From Nitrospirota bacterium (lineage in GTDB: Bacteria; Nitrospirota; Thermodesulfovibrionia; Thermodesulfovibrionales; UBA6898), in NCBI GenBank assembly GCA_021783515.1, contig JAJXTV010000024.1, positions 1 through 54,217 of the forward strand: a stretch of 54,217 nt of DNA, given 5' to 3'. The position numbers and the translations under genes were made by a program. The notes under the pieces are model-generated. The model was not told the DNA's origin. It made no database searches and worked only from the letters and a program-made list of their open reading frames with translations. Positions 32,717 through 42,358 of the stretch are shown here, piece by piece. The number at the start of each line of letters is the position of its first letter. Within the stretch, counting starts at the first letter, position 1.

Positions 32717-35302
32717 TCATAGCTGGGACAGCCTTTTCTTCCTGAGACAGTATCCCGAGAATATCACAAATGCAAATACCCCTGCCAGACTTATCGTCAG
32801 GCCAAGGGGAAAAGACCCCGGCCGGTACCGAAACGAGATCCTGCATGCCCCGCTGACCGGGACTGCCGGAAGTATCCCGAGATAACTGCCGTACGGCACC
32901 TGCCGGTCGTTCACGTAAGCCTTCCACCCGGAATGAAGATGCATCGGCAGGACGATCCACCCGGCCCCGGCCTTTGAGTATTCGACGGTGATCAGGCCCG
33001 CGGAAGGCTGATGCACGGCCAGTCCCGTAAAGTCCGGCTCATCCGACGGATCCAGCCCCCGGACGAAATATGCGCCGTTCGTAACCCGCCCGTTTTCGAG
33101 CACCAGGGTATCTCTTTCGAGGTCGATCACTTTCCATTTCTCCCCCGGAATCTTCAGGTCCGGCATCGTATACATATCGATTTTGAACGCGAGTGAAAGT
33201 CCGGTATTCCTGCCGTTTACCTCGAGGTAATTCGATCCGTCGGAGCGCGTTGCCCATGCCGTCAGCCTGCCTTTTCCCTCATCGCCCGTCAGAGACAATA
33301 CCACGGTATAGACGCCCTTTCTCAGGTCTGTCCCCGAAGGAAACTCGAAATAACTCCATTGATTGTCCCGTATGCCGTCCCTGCCGACCACCGGCTCCAG
33401 GGAATATCTCTGCCCCTCGTCGTTGTAAAGCGTGAGGCGCACGCCATCCGGCGCGCGCTCCGCGCCGTAGGTCCCGAACCGAAACCCGATCGCCGTGACC
33501 GTCATGCCCTCCGGGATATCTATCCTCTGCCTCCAGGAGTTCTCCGGCAGGGGCGGCGCTGTGACCGGGGCCGCTTCAGGCAGTGAAAGCGTCATCCGGC
33601 GCGCCATTACCCCTTTGTACAGGAGCAGATATTTTATCGCCAGCCTGTCCATCAGCGGAGAATCGAACTGAATGCGGCTGCCGTCGATAAATGCCGCGGT
33701 AGGCGAGGCGAACGGATCGAGCACGATCCTCCCGAGCACTTCCTTTTCCCTGTCCGTCCGGAACGCGTGGGCGTACCACTCAGGAATTCCGTACGCCCCC
33801 AGAGTTCCCGAAACCATGAAAGAGTTGTCTGCGATGACCGACTCGAGCGGCATGAGCCGCTCCTTCACATATAGTATGCTCGGCGTAAGCGGATAAAACC
33901 ACGAAGAAGGGACGACGGCGACATAGCTGCTGAAAAAGTCCTTCTGCGCATGGAACTGGAATGCCGAGACCATCACCGCCGCAAGCGCACCCGCACGCAT
34001 CGCATGCCGCCGGTCCAGCTTCAGACGGCAAAGGGCTTCGCTGAGCGCGCTGCAGATGCACTCCAGACCGAAGGAAGACAACACCGCCAGTCCGAGAAGC
34101 GTGATGACGATCAGCCGGCTCCAGTGGTTAGAATTAAAGACGGGTATCGCCCGTATCACCCGGTCGGGAAGCACGTTAAATATAATCGCCATCGTAACGG
34201 CAACAAGCAGGATGTTATATGCGATAAACCGCCGGCTTTTTCTGCCGCCGGCGCCGAAGACGGCAAGCGCCCCCGGCAATGCGAGCACCAGGGGGAGAAT
34301 GCCGATGTAGGCGGTGCGTTCTACCTTCAGCGGTTTCTCCCAGTCCAGGAAGAGCAGGAGATCGCGGAGGCCGCCGAAGCTCGTCCCGCCGCCGGCCCGG
34401 TACCCCAGGTTGATCGCCCTCATATTGTCCGCAAACGGGACAAGCGCGGCCGCCGACATGACAAATGCCGCGCCGACCGCCATCAACGGCAGGGCCGCCT
34501 TCTTCGCCTCGAATGTCACCCTTTCGGCATGCCCGGCCCCCTCTCGCCGCCCGCCGAAATGATCACAAAGCAGCCAGACGAAAAGAAGCAGGGAGAACGA
34601 ATAAAAACCGAAGGCCGCAACGGACGGAAATTCTCCACAGATGAGCAGCAACGATATGACGGAAACAGCGGGAAGCCATTTCAGCTCCTCCGTCCTCAGA
34701 TACATAACCGTCGCCCAGAGAAGCCACGGTATCCACATGGCGGTCGTGACCTGGTCCCAGTAAAACCATGCGGTATTGAAGCCGCAGAGCATATAGACCA
34801 TCCCGCCCCAAACGGAAGGCAGCCACCTCAGAAAAACCCTGAGGAGCAAATAGCCGCCGAAACCCGAGATGACGAGCTTTGCCAGCCCCACGAGGTAAAA
34901 GGCGAGCGCATTGTCCCTGACGGCGAGAAACAGCAGGAACGCGGGATTGCAGAGCTCAAGAGAAACGGGCTCGCCGCCCGCGCCGTAAGGATACCAGAGC
35001 GCTCCCCTCCCCTGCCTTATCTGCTCTTTCAACCCTATCCAGACCGGCAGAAGCGAGTCGACTATATCGCTCGGCTGTGAATTGAGTACCGTACGGTCCG
35101 GGTGAACCGAAGACCAGCCGGGATATGACAGGAGCAGGTCGAACGGCCCGATCGTCTGGCCGCCGAAGGGATTGGCTCCCAGCGCGTAGAGCGCAAGACA
35201 GACGAAGGCCAGGAACGCCCAGAGGCCGGGATAACGCCTGAAGACGCCCCGATGCCCCGCGCGCCCGATCAGGCCGCCCTCATTCCGCTCAGCATCCGTC
35301 AT
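32717..35302 (-). CDS. YfhO-family polytopic membrane protein
   Basis: An 861-residue protein. About 12 membrane helices span residues 15-450, followed by a large extracytoplasmic domain (about 480-830) and a final helix. The first loop reads GPFDLLLSYPGW, and the C-terminal block YSKAGAGWIVLPMHLHSGWKAYVND, then RISFRYRPGS and a hydrophobic anchor, is the YfhO signature. It is a longer relative of the protein at 16637. The ATG at 35302 has GGGAG six bases upstream. An alternative ATG at 35335 lies eight bases after TATGAT, which fits the leaderless pattern seen elsewhere. It follows the GT39-type gene by 64 bp. Confidence 0.75.
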   Translation of the reverse strand: MTDAERNEGGLIGRAGHRGVFRRYPGLWAFLAFVCLALYALGANPFGGQTIGPFDLLLSYPGWSSVHPDRTVLNSQPSDIVDSLLPVWIGLKEQIRQGRGALWYPYGAGGEPVSLELCNPAFLLFLAVRDNALAFYLVGLAKLVISGFGGYLLLRVFLRWLPSVWGGMVYMLCGFNTAWFYWDQVTTAMWIPWLLWATVMYLRTEELKWLPAVSVISLLLICGEFPSVAAFGFYSFSLLLFVWLLCDHFGGRREGAGHAERVTFEAKKAALPLMAVGAAFVMSAAALVPFADNMRAINLGYRAGGGTSFGGLRDLLLFLDWEKPLKVERTAYIGILPLVLALPGALAVFGAGGRKSRRFIAYNILLVAVTMAIIFNVLPDRVIRAIPVFNSNHWSRLIVITLLGLAVLSSFGLECICSALSEALCRLKLDRRHAMRAGALAAVMVSAFQFHAQKDFFSSYVAVVPSSWFYPLTPSILYVKERLMPLESVIADNSFMVSGTLGAYGIPEWYAHAFRTDREKEVLGRIVLDPFASPTAAFIDGSRIQFDSPLMDRLAIKYLLLYKGVMARRMTLSLPEAAPVTAPPLPENSWRQRIDIPEGMTVTAIGFRFGTYGAERAPDGVRLTLYNDEGQRYSLEPVVGRDGIRDNQWSYFEFPSGTDLRKGVYTVVLSLTGDEGKGRLTAWATRSDGSNYLEVNGRNTGLSLAFKIDMYTMPDLKIPGEKWKVIDLERDTLVLENGRVTNGAYFVRGLDPSDEPDFTGLAVHQPSAGLITVEYSKAGAGWIVLPMHLHSGWKAYVNDRQVPYGSYLGILPAVPVSGACRISFRYRPGSFPLGLTISLAGVFAFVIFSGYCLRKKRLSQL

Positions 35303-35366
35303 CTTCCGCTCCCGCGAAGGTCTCCATACAGGCATACAATTTTATCATAGGCCATGGCCTTGCGCC

Positions 35367-37004
35367 TCATTTCCGCTCATACACCAGGACATAAAAAGGC
35401 GACTGCATATCATAATCCCGCGCCTCGCCGCCCCATTTGACGACCGTCGCTCCCGGAGAAATCAGATCGACCACCCCCGTAAGGAAATAGCGCTCCGACA
35501 CGAAATTGTTGAACCATCCGAATATATACCGGTCGGAACCGGGGTGTATGAGCCAGGAAGTCGGCACGTGCACGTCGACGATGAATTTCGGATCTGAAAC
35601 CTCTATCTGGCGAACCATGTCCCTCTGCATCCCCCGCGCATACTCATGGTCTTCCATCAGCCCGTACGTATAGATATATCCCGAGGCCGACCTCCTGTTG
35701 GCGTAGAAAAATATTTGCGGCTCGGAACCGAATACCGCCACTCTGTCCGCAGGGGAGGTTCGCTCGTCGAGATACCTCGCGATTTCCGGGGACGCCGCAA
35801 AGGGGTTGGGGAAGTAGATCTGCCCGCTCAGTTTCGCCGGCTCCTCCCGGAAATAATATCCGGCCCCGGCGTAAACACCCCAGACCACCACGGCGCAGAC
35901 CACCGCGGCCCCGATGAAGCGCAGGGAGCGGGCCCCGAAGAAGGCGGCGCCTTTTTCATCGAGATAATCGACGACAATCCCGACGGATATCGAGACGGCA
36001 GGCAGCAGGGTGACAAAGTAATGGGCCCTGAAATAGAAACCCGGAAGGATCGTCAGGAAGGAAAAAAGGGCAAAGAGCCCGAACAGGACCCTCTCACTCC
36101 TCATTTTACGGTAAAAAATCATAACGACGATTCCCAGGAGGGCGATGCCCCAGAGTAACCGAAAGTCGGCGGTCGCCTCGGCAAGACCCAGTTGAAACAT
36201 GGGAAAGACCTCGGTAAGGGGTACCTGAACGGCGTATCTCGCCGCATATTCGACCGTCCAGAACCAGAACCTGCCGAAGGTGCCGGAGGCAGTGATCCAG
36301 ACAATCACTCCAAGAAGGGGAAGCGCGGCACCGAACAGAAAGAGCGGGAGGACCGGAAGAAGCGTCCGCCGGGAACCCCGCGGCCCCGGGAAGAAACGGC
36401 GATAGAGGACAACGGAGACCCCGAACAGGACGAAAAAAAGACCGGGCTGCTTCATCACGAAGGAAATGCCGAAGAGGACGCCGGACCAGAAATACGGCAT
36501 GAGCCTCTCTTTTTCCTCGGCCGCCAACAACACGAGCATCCCCCCCAGTGCAGGCAGAACGACAAAATGGGTCGCATGCGCGGCAAAGCCGTAAACCGAA
36601 GGGCTCAGGGAAAGCACCGCATAGGCCGCCGCCGCCGCGACCGCCCCGGTTTCGCTGACGAACCTGCGGCCGATCCGATACAGGAGCAGAATCGTGGCGC
36701 AGTTGACGATCATAAACCCGAGATGGATGCCCCGGGCGCTCCGGCCGAACAGCGTCATGATGAGGGCGTACATCAGGTCCGTGCCGGGCAGCTTCATGTT
36801 GTATGCTCCGCTGTAAGGCGGGACGCCCTGAAGGATAAGCTGCCCCATGTAGGCATACTCCCCTTCGTCGCGTTCGAGCGGAAAACCGGACAGCCGCACG
36901 CGCACCGCGATTACGAACAGCAGCACGAGACAGAGGACAACCCAGTGAAAGGATATTGTTCTGCCGCCAAGTTTCAGGGTCGGCGCCCCCGAACGGCCCC
37001 TCAC
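35367..37004 (-). CDS. GT-C glycosyltransferase, PMT/ArnT type (GT39-like)
   Basis: A 545-residue membrane protein with about 11 helices. ERDEGEYAYMGQLIL (Asp46-Glu47) in the first periplasmic loop is the acidic motif of dolichyl/polyprenyl-phosphate sugar-dependent enzymes. YNMKLPGTDLMYALI just after is typical of this family. The C-terminal soluble part (about 390-545) includes VAVFGSEPQIFFYANRR, also common in these proteins. The start is a GTG whose GTGA overlaps the stop of the upstream gene, so translation is coupled. The acceptor and the sugar are unknown. Confidence 0.8.
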   Translation of the reverse strand: MRGRSGAPTLKLGGRTISFHWVVLCLVLLFVIAVRVRLSGFPLERDEGEYAYMGQLILQGVPPYSGAYNMKLPGTDLMYALIMTLFGRSARGIHLGFMIVNCATILLLYRIGRRFVSETGAVAAAAAYAVLSLSPSVYGFAAHATHFVVLPALGGMLVLLAAEEKERLMPYFWSGVLFGISFVMKQPGLFFVLFGVSVVLYRRFFPGPRGSRRTLLPVLPLFLFGAALPLLGVIVWITASGTFGRFWFWTVEYAARYAVQVPLTEVFPMFQLGLAEATADFRLLWGIALLGIVVMIFYRKMRSERVLFGLFALFSFLTILPGFYFRAHYFVTLLPAVSISVGIVVDYLDEKGAAFFGARSLRFIGAAVVCAVVVWGVYAGAGYYFREEPAKLSGQIYFPNPFAASPEIARYLDERTSPADRVAVFGSEPQIFFYANRRSASGYIYTYGLMEDHEYARGMQRDMVRQIEVSDPKFIVDVHVPTSWLIHPGSDRYIFGWFNNFVSERYFLTGVVDLISPGATVVKWGGEARDYDMQSPFYVLVYERK

Positions 37005-38368
37005 GGGCGCACCACCTTCCTGTAGACGTGCCGCGCGGCGGCGGAGAATTGCGAGACGATGAAGACGAAGAACACCGGTTCCAGGAAGAACTTGAACCGC
37101 ATATTCTCTCCCCTGTCGCAGAGGACAGAGACTAGGAAGATAAAAAGCCCCGGGAGGGCCAGGGCGGCCGTCGCGCCCGTCTCTCCCGGGCGGAGGCGGA
37201 AAAGCGCTATGGCAATCGAAACGGCCAGCAGCGCCACGAAGACCGGATACGAAAAGCCCAGATCATAGACGGCCCTCCAGGGCAGCACGCTCACCAACAG
37301 ATCGGGGGTATAGCCGCTCGATGGCTTGAAGTAGATCGCCGCATTGCCGAGGTAGATATCGGCGAGTTTCCTGACCGGCGTGGTCGAGAGGGTATGCAGG
37401 TACTCCCCGAGCAGCTCTTTGTTCAGGGTGAGATAGCTGATGTTGTTGAAATTCGGCACGTCCACGATCTTCTGCTCCCTTCTGAGGGTATTCGGCAGCG
37501 AACCGTCATACTGTATCTCCCCGTTTTGTTCCACCAGATAGTTCCAGTAGACATCCATATAGTGGCCCGGATTCTCGGAGACCGAGCGCGCAAGGTTCAG
37601 TCCGGAGAAGGAGGAGGTAGAGAAAATGCCGAACTTATGATATTGCTTGCCCAGGTAGAGGCCGGTTATCGTGACGGTGATCAGCAGATAGACGGCGATG
37701 CTCCGCCTCGGCGCCTTAAGGAGCGCCAGCGACGCGGCAAAGAGAAATACCGCCGGCAACTGAAATATCGACCTCGTAAGAAACAGCGCGGCGACGCCGA
37801 CGGCGAAGAAGACGACAGGCCCCCCCCGGGAATTGTTTCTGATGCGCCACAGCAGATAATACGTCAACAGGATGAGAAACGCCGACAGGAAAGTCCCGTC
37901 AGGAAATGAGGCAAACAGCAGCATCGCGGGATGGGCCAGAAACGCCAGCGCCATCACCGCTGCGCACCACTGAGGCAGAAGATCCGAAAGCCACAGGAAG
38001 ACTATGCTTCCCATCAGCCCGTAGAGAACGGACCAGAGCAGAAACGTTGCCCGGTCCAGCCGCAGGAGAAGGCCCAATGAATCCCGGTGAGGCGTCGCCT
38101 CAGTGTCCGGCAGGGCGAGGATGATGAGCGCACGGATCGTATCGAGCATCGGCGGCTGGATATGAATATTCATAAGCGTATCGAGCGGCGCGTCCCGCAG
38201 GTCTTCGATCGACGCCGTATGCATCAGGGATTCGGAATCGAGACGCACGCAATACACCCCCATCAGTTCGTATTTCTTCAGCGACACTTCGAGCAGATTC
38301 AGGGCAATCGTCCCGACAACGCCGATCAGGGTGGCGGTCGCCCATTTATTCCGGAAGATGTTCTTCAT
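37001..38368 (-). CDS. Polytopic membrane protein, probable GT-C-like, family not recognised
   Basis: A 455-residue protein with about 9-10 membrane helices. The first loop (residues about 37-85) holds several acidic residues (RLDSES, IEDLRDAPLD). LLFASFPDGTFLSAFLILLTYYL and ARSVSENPGHYMDVYWNYLVEQNGEIQYDG are landmarks without a family I can name. It overlaps the TMTC-like gene upstream by 4 nt (ATGA) and the GT39-like gene downstream by 4 nt (GTGA). It is therefore made together with two glycosyltransferases. A part in sugar transfer is inferred from that position only. Confidence 0.6.
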   Translation of the reverse strand: MKNIFRNKWATATLIGVVGTIALNLLEVSLKKYELMGVYCVRLDSESLMHTASIEDLRDAPLDTLMNIHIQPPMLDTIRALIILALPDTEATPHRDSLGLLLRLDRATFLLWSVLYGLMGSIVFLWLSDLLPQWCAAVMALAFLAHPAMLLFASFPDGTFLSAFLILLTYYLLWRIRNNSRGGPVVFFAVGVAALFLTRSIFQLPAVFLFAASLALLKAPRRSIAVYLLITVTITGLYLGKQYHKFGIFSTSSFSGLNLARSVSENPGHYMDVYWNYLVEQNGEIQYDGSLPNTLRREQKIVDVPNFNNISYLTLNKELLGEYLHTLSTTPVRKLADIYLGNAAIYFKPSSGYTPDLLVSVLPWRAVYDLGFSYPVFVALLAVSIAIALFRLRPGETGATAALALPGLFIFLVSVLCDRGENMRFKFFLEPVFFVFIVSQFSAAARHVYRKVVRP

Positions 38369-40494
38369 CTGTCTGCTTCCCCCCGGCGCTGAGGACCGCT
38401 GGGTGGACGGACGGCCGAGTTTCCCTCCTCCGCCGACTCACATCCCTCCTGACTCCCCAGGCCGCATGCCTTCAGAAAATCAGACGCCGCCCGTTCCCTG
38501 TCTCCCCTCTTGCGGTAGAGGCTCCCCCGGTCGATATAGGCGTCCGCATCTTCAGGACTTAGCGAAATCGCTTTCGAATAGGCGACGGCGGCATCGCGGT
38601 CTCGCCCCATCCTTTCGAGGACCGCGCCACGGTTGCGATAGGCGAGGGAATCCGAAGGATTCAGCTCGATCGCCCTCCCGTAGTCCTTCAGGGCCTTGTC
38701 GAACTCCCCCGTCTTCGCATACGCCACGCCCCGGTTGAGATAGGCGTCGCCGCCGGCGGGGTTCAGTCTGATCGCAGTGTCATAGTCCTGCAGCGCCCGG
38801 TCGAGTTTGCCTATTCCGTCGAACACGAGTCCGCGGCTCGTATACGCGTCGGCATAATCCGGATCCAGCCTGATCGCCATGGTAAAATCTTCGATCGCAC
38901 GGTCATGCTGCTCCGCCCCCTCGTACGCTATCCCCCGCTTCAGATAGGCCTTCGCGTTGCGGGGGTCTCGCGCCACCTCTTTCCGGAACTCCTCCGCCGC
39001 GCGGGCGAGCAGTTTCTTTCTTTCGACTACCCATTGCAGATTGCTTTCGGCCATAAACGCCATGGAGGGCGAAGGGTCGAGTGAAAGCGCCGTCCTGTAA
39101 TCGAGGATCGCACGGTCGAAGTCGCCGCGCACCTGAAACGCCATTCCCCGATTGTTATAGGCAAGGGGGATCCGGGACGGCCCGCTGTCGATGACATAGC
39201 TCCACAGGGAAACGCCGTCTTTCCAGACGGAAATCTGTCTGACGGTCGCATACGACATGGCCAGGACCAGCACGGCCGCTCCGCCGGCGAGAAAACCCCG
39301 GGCGGCCCGACCTTTCTCCTTATAGCCGGCGTGCGCCCAGACCCATGCCGCCCCTGTCCCGGCGACCAGGAACGGCCCGAGACTCGGCAGGTACGTATAT
39401 CTGTCGGCCATCGCCTGGCCGCCCACCTGGACGATGCCGATCACGGGCAGGAGCGTGATCACGTAGAACCACCACGCGGCGAGCCACTCCTTCCGTCTCT
39501 TCGCGAAGGCGATAAGGGCCGCCGTGACGCCTGCGACAAAAAGCGCCGCAAGCAGGTAATACGGCAGGGACCGCATCACCTCGCTCCGCTCCGGATACGG
39601 GTAATAGGGAAGCAGCCGCAGAGGCGCCGCCATCTCGCCGAGATAGACGACGAGGGACCGTGCAGCCACCAGAAGCCGCGCCCACAAGGGCACCGGCCCC
39701 ACAAGCTTCATCGCCTGCCCGCTGCCCTGCGCCATGACCGTGACGACCACCGAAGCGAGGCCGGCCGCAAGGAAGGGCACTTTTTCCAGACAGGAAGCGG
39801 CGAACGATCGGAGGGTGCGGACCGTTCTGAGGGGATACCAGTCGAAAAGCAGCAGCACCGCGGGAAGGCTCACCGCCATCGGCTTGCTCAGCAGGGCCAG
39901 GATAAAAAAAGCAAAGGAAAGACCGTACGCCTTATAAGACCGGGAGGACTTGTAGGCCCTATCAGCCTTGTATGACACATACGCCGTAAGACTCAGCAGG
40001 AAGAAGAGGCCGCAGAGGAGGTCTTTTCTCTCCGCCACCCATGCAACCGACTCGACGTGCAGCGGATGAAGACCGAACAGCACTCCTGTCACGCCGGCCG
40101 CAATCAACGCCCCCTTCCTCTCTGAAACTGCGGAGGAGGACGTCTCCGCCCCCCCGGCCGTTTCGATCAGCCTCAGGCAGAGGAGCACGACAAGAAACGT
40201 GTTCAGCGCGTGAAGCGCCAGGTTAGTCAGATGGTGACCCATCGGGACAGGCCCCCACACCGCATAGTCAGCCGCGTGAGAGAGCCACGTCAGGGGATGC
40301 CAGTTGCTCGCATAAAAATGCGCAAACGCCCACCTGACGGTCTCCCCATTGAGCTGCCGGACATGAGGGTTCTCGAGCACGTATTCATGGTCGTCCCAGG
40401 TGACAAAACCGTTCCGGAGCACAGGGAGGTAAACCACCGCCGTGATAAGCGCAATACCCGCCGCCGCGTAATACTTCGACCGGTCCTTATTCAT
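38365..40494 (-). CDS. TMTC-like GT-C membrane protein with seven C-terminal TPRs
   Basis: A 709-residue protein, the third TMTC-like gene in the head-to-tail array. Asp34-Asp35 (WDD), [51 protein letters not shown] and [10 protein letters not shown] are all kept. Seven TPRs follow; the second (MAESNLQWVVERKKLL region) is degenerate and the others are regular (AYLKRG, AYTSRG, AYLNRG, AYRNRG, AYIDRG). The tail has the Cys pair KACGLGSQEGC, then a polar extension of about 20 residues. The ATG at 40494 overlaps the previous gene by 8 bp; the open frame upstream is a shadow of that gene. The catalytic half should use lipid-linked sugar in the periplasm, with the TPRs binding the acceptor (inference). 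Confidence 0.75.
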   Translation of the reverse strand: MNKDRSKYYAAAGIALITAVVYLPVLRNGFVTWDDHEYVLENPHVRQLNGETVRWAFAHFYASNWHPLTWLSHAADYAVWGPVPMGHHLTNLALHALNTFLVVLLCLRLIETAGGAETSSSAVSERKGALIAAGVTGVLFGLHPLHVESVAWVAERKDLLCGLFFLLSLTAYVSYKADRAYKSSRSYKAYGLSFAFFILALLSKPMAVSLPAVLLLFDWYPLRTVRTLRSFAASCLEKVPFLAAGLASVVVTVMAQGSGQAMKLVGPVPLWARLLVAARSLVVYLGEMAAPLRLLPYYPYPERSEVMRSLPYYLLAALFVAGVTAALIAFAKRRKEWLAAWWFYVITLLPVIGIVQVGGQAMADRYTYLPSLGPFLVAGTGAAWVWAHAGYKEKGRAARGFLAGGAAVLVLAMSYATVRQISVWKDGVSLWSYVIDSGPSRIPLAYNNRGMAFQVRGDFDRAILDYRTALSLDPSPSMAFMAESNLQWVVERKKLLARAAEEFRKEVARDPRNAKAYLKRGIAYEGAEQHDRAIEDFTMAIRLDPDYADAYTSRGLVFDGIGKLDRALQDYDTAIRLNPAGGDAYLNRGVAYAKTGEFDKALKDYGRAIELNPSDSLAYRNRGAVLERMGRDRDAAVAYSKAISLSPEDADAYIDRGSLYRKRGDRERAASDFLKACGLGSQEGCESAEEGNSAVRPPSGPQRRGEADR

Positions 40495-42343
40495 CCGGTC
40501 TTTCCCCCCCGGCCCCGCCGTCCGCACGCAGCGCCCGGCACCCTTCTTCGTCGCCGAGACTGCAGGCCTTCCGAAAATCGGAAAGGGCCGGCTCCCTGTT
40601 TCCCGTCTTGAGATAGGACTTCCCGCGGTTGAAATACGAAGAGGCATGGCCGGGATCCAGTCCGATCGCCCTGTCGAAATCCTCTATCGCGCGGTCGGGA
40701 CTGCCGGTAATGTCACGGGCGATCCCGCGATTGTTGTACGCCTTCGCATCGGACGGGTTCAGGGCGATCGTCCTGCCGAAGTCCTCGAGCGCACGCCCGG
40801 GCCGTCCCGTCCGCAGAAACAGTATCCCCCTGTTATAATATGCGGCCGCGTAGTCCGGCGAGAGCGAAACGGCCTTGTCATAATCCGCCATCGCCTGCTC
40901 CCGGAGGCCCATGCCCGAATAGACTATGCCCCGGTTATTATAGAACGCGGCAGTCGACGGGGCGATCTCAATCGCCTTGTCGAAATCTGCCAGAGAGCGG
41001 TCGAAGCGCCCCCTCGCGAAGTAAAGTTCCCCCCGGTTGTTATAGGGGTATGCGCTGCCCCCGGGGTCTTTGTCGATCACGTAGGTCCAGAGTCCGACGC
41101 TGTCTTTCCAGATCCCTATCTGCAGAAACGTCATGCAGGCGAGCGCGCCGAATACCATGAGGCCGAACCCGGCAAGACCGGCCTTCAGATATTTCCCCTT
41201 CCCGGTTCTGCCGGCAAAGTCCATACCCCGCGCAGACGCAATCCCGGCCAGGAGGAACGGCCCGAGGCTCGGCAGATAGGTGTACCGGTCCGCCATCGCC
41301 TGCGTCCCGACCTGGATTATACCGAGCACCGGCACAAGCGTTATCACATAATATGCCCACGCCGAGATCAGCGCAGGCCTCCTCCTCGCTTCGGCAATAC
41401 CGCCGATCGTGATCGCCGCCACCGCCAGCACGGGGAAAAGGTATTTCAGAGAAAGAAGAGACACATCCTTCGGATAGGAGTAATAGGGAAGCAGATTCAC
41501 CGGCATGAGCAATTTCCCGAGATAGGCGATGAGAGATTTGAAGGCCACCAGCACCCGTGTCGCAAGAGGCAGGATCTCCGGCCGTGCAATGGCCCCCGCA
41601 GCCCTTTGCGCCATAAGCGTCGCCGCGGACGACACCAGACTCAGCGCCAGGAAAGGCAGTTTGTCGGCGCAGGCGTTCCGGAATGTACTGAACGACCGTA
41701 TCCTTTGAAGCGGGTACCAGTCCAGAATCAGCAGGACGACGGGAAGGGTCACCGCCATCGGCTTGCTCAGCAGGGCCAGGCCGAAAAAAACGAGGGAAAG
41801 CGCATATGATTTATGTAACGAATGCGCCCTGTAGGACAGATAGCCCAGGATGCTCAGCAGGAAGAAAAACCCGCAGAGGAGGTCTTTCCTTTCGGAGACC
41901 CATGCCACGGACTCCACATGGACCGGGTGCAGGCCGAACAACAGGCCGGTCACGCCACCCGCAATGAGCAGCGCCCGTCTTGCCCGTTCCCCGGAAAATT
42001 CCGCGGCCGTGCTCACCAGCCGCATCGCAAGAAGCACGACCAGAAAGGTATTGGCCGAATGAAGGACGACATTCGTAAGATGGTGCCCCAGAGGGTTCAG
42101 CCCCCACACGGCATAATCCAGGGCATGGGACATCCAGGTGAGCGGATGCCAGTTGCCTTCCGGAAAGCTGAAGAATATCTTTTTGAAAAACTCGGGGCTC
42201 AGCGACCGGATGAAGCTGTTGTCGTACACGTACACGTTGTCGTCCCAGGCCACAAAGCCGTTTCCAAGGGACCTCAGGTAAACCGCAAAGGTCGCCAGCG
42301 AGACGAATCCCGCAAGGGAATATTCCGCGCGCCGCCTGCTCAT
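40487..42343 (-). CDS. TMTC-like GT-C membrane protein with five C-terminal TPRs
   Basis: A 618-residue protein, second in the array. The motif series is WDD (34-35), NWHPLTWMSHALDYAVWG, GHHLTNVVLH, GLHPVHVESVAW, ERKDLLCG, LLSKPMAV, DWYPLQR, YYSYP and [10 protein letters not shown]. Five TPRs follow from about residue 430 (PYNNRG, FYNNRG, YYNRG, YNNRG, YFNRG), then KACSLGDEEGC. It is closest by eye to the 3913-5784 protein, which also has five TPRs and a YFNRG last repeat. Gaps of 15 bp upstream and an 8-bp overlap downstream show it is part of one transcript. Confidence 0.75.
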   Translation of the reverse strand: MSRRRAEYSLAGFVSLATFAVYLRSLGNGFVAWDDNVYVYDNSFIRSLSPEFFKKIFFSFPEGNWHPLTWMSHALDYAVWGLNPLGHHLTNVVLHSANTFLVVLLAMRLVSTAAEFSGERARRALLIAGGVTGLLFGLHPVHVESVAWVSERKDLLCGFFFLLSILGYLSYRAHSLHKSYALSLVFFGLALLSKPMAVTLPVVLLILDWYPLQRIRSFSTFRNACADKLPFLALSLVSSAATLMAQRAAGAIARPEILPLATRVLVAFKSLIAYLGKLLMPVNLLPYYSYPKDVSLLSLKYLFPVLAVAAITIGGIAEARRRPALISAWAYYVITLVPVLGIIQVGTQAMADRYTYLPSLGPFLLAGIASARGMDFAGRTGKGKYLKAGLAGFGLMVFGALACMTFLQIGIWKDSVGLWTYVIDKDPGGSAYPYNNRGELYFARGRFDRSLADFDKAIEIAPSTAAFYNNRGIVYSGMGLREQAMADYDKAVSLSPDYAAAYYNRGILFLRTGRPGRALEDFGRTIALNPSDAKAYNNRGIARDITGSPDRAIEDFDRAIGLDPGHASSYFNRGKSYLKTGNREPALSDFRKACSLGDEEGCRALRADGGAGGERPDE

Positions 42344-42358
42344 CGCCCCATCCGCGGA

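Noticed and set aside
38430-39150. DNA-level periodicity of about 102 bp that could look like a tandem repeat
   Set aside because: It is the codon footprint of the 34-residue TPRs, not a separate repeat element. No CRISPR-like repeat and spacer pattern exists.
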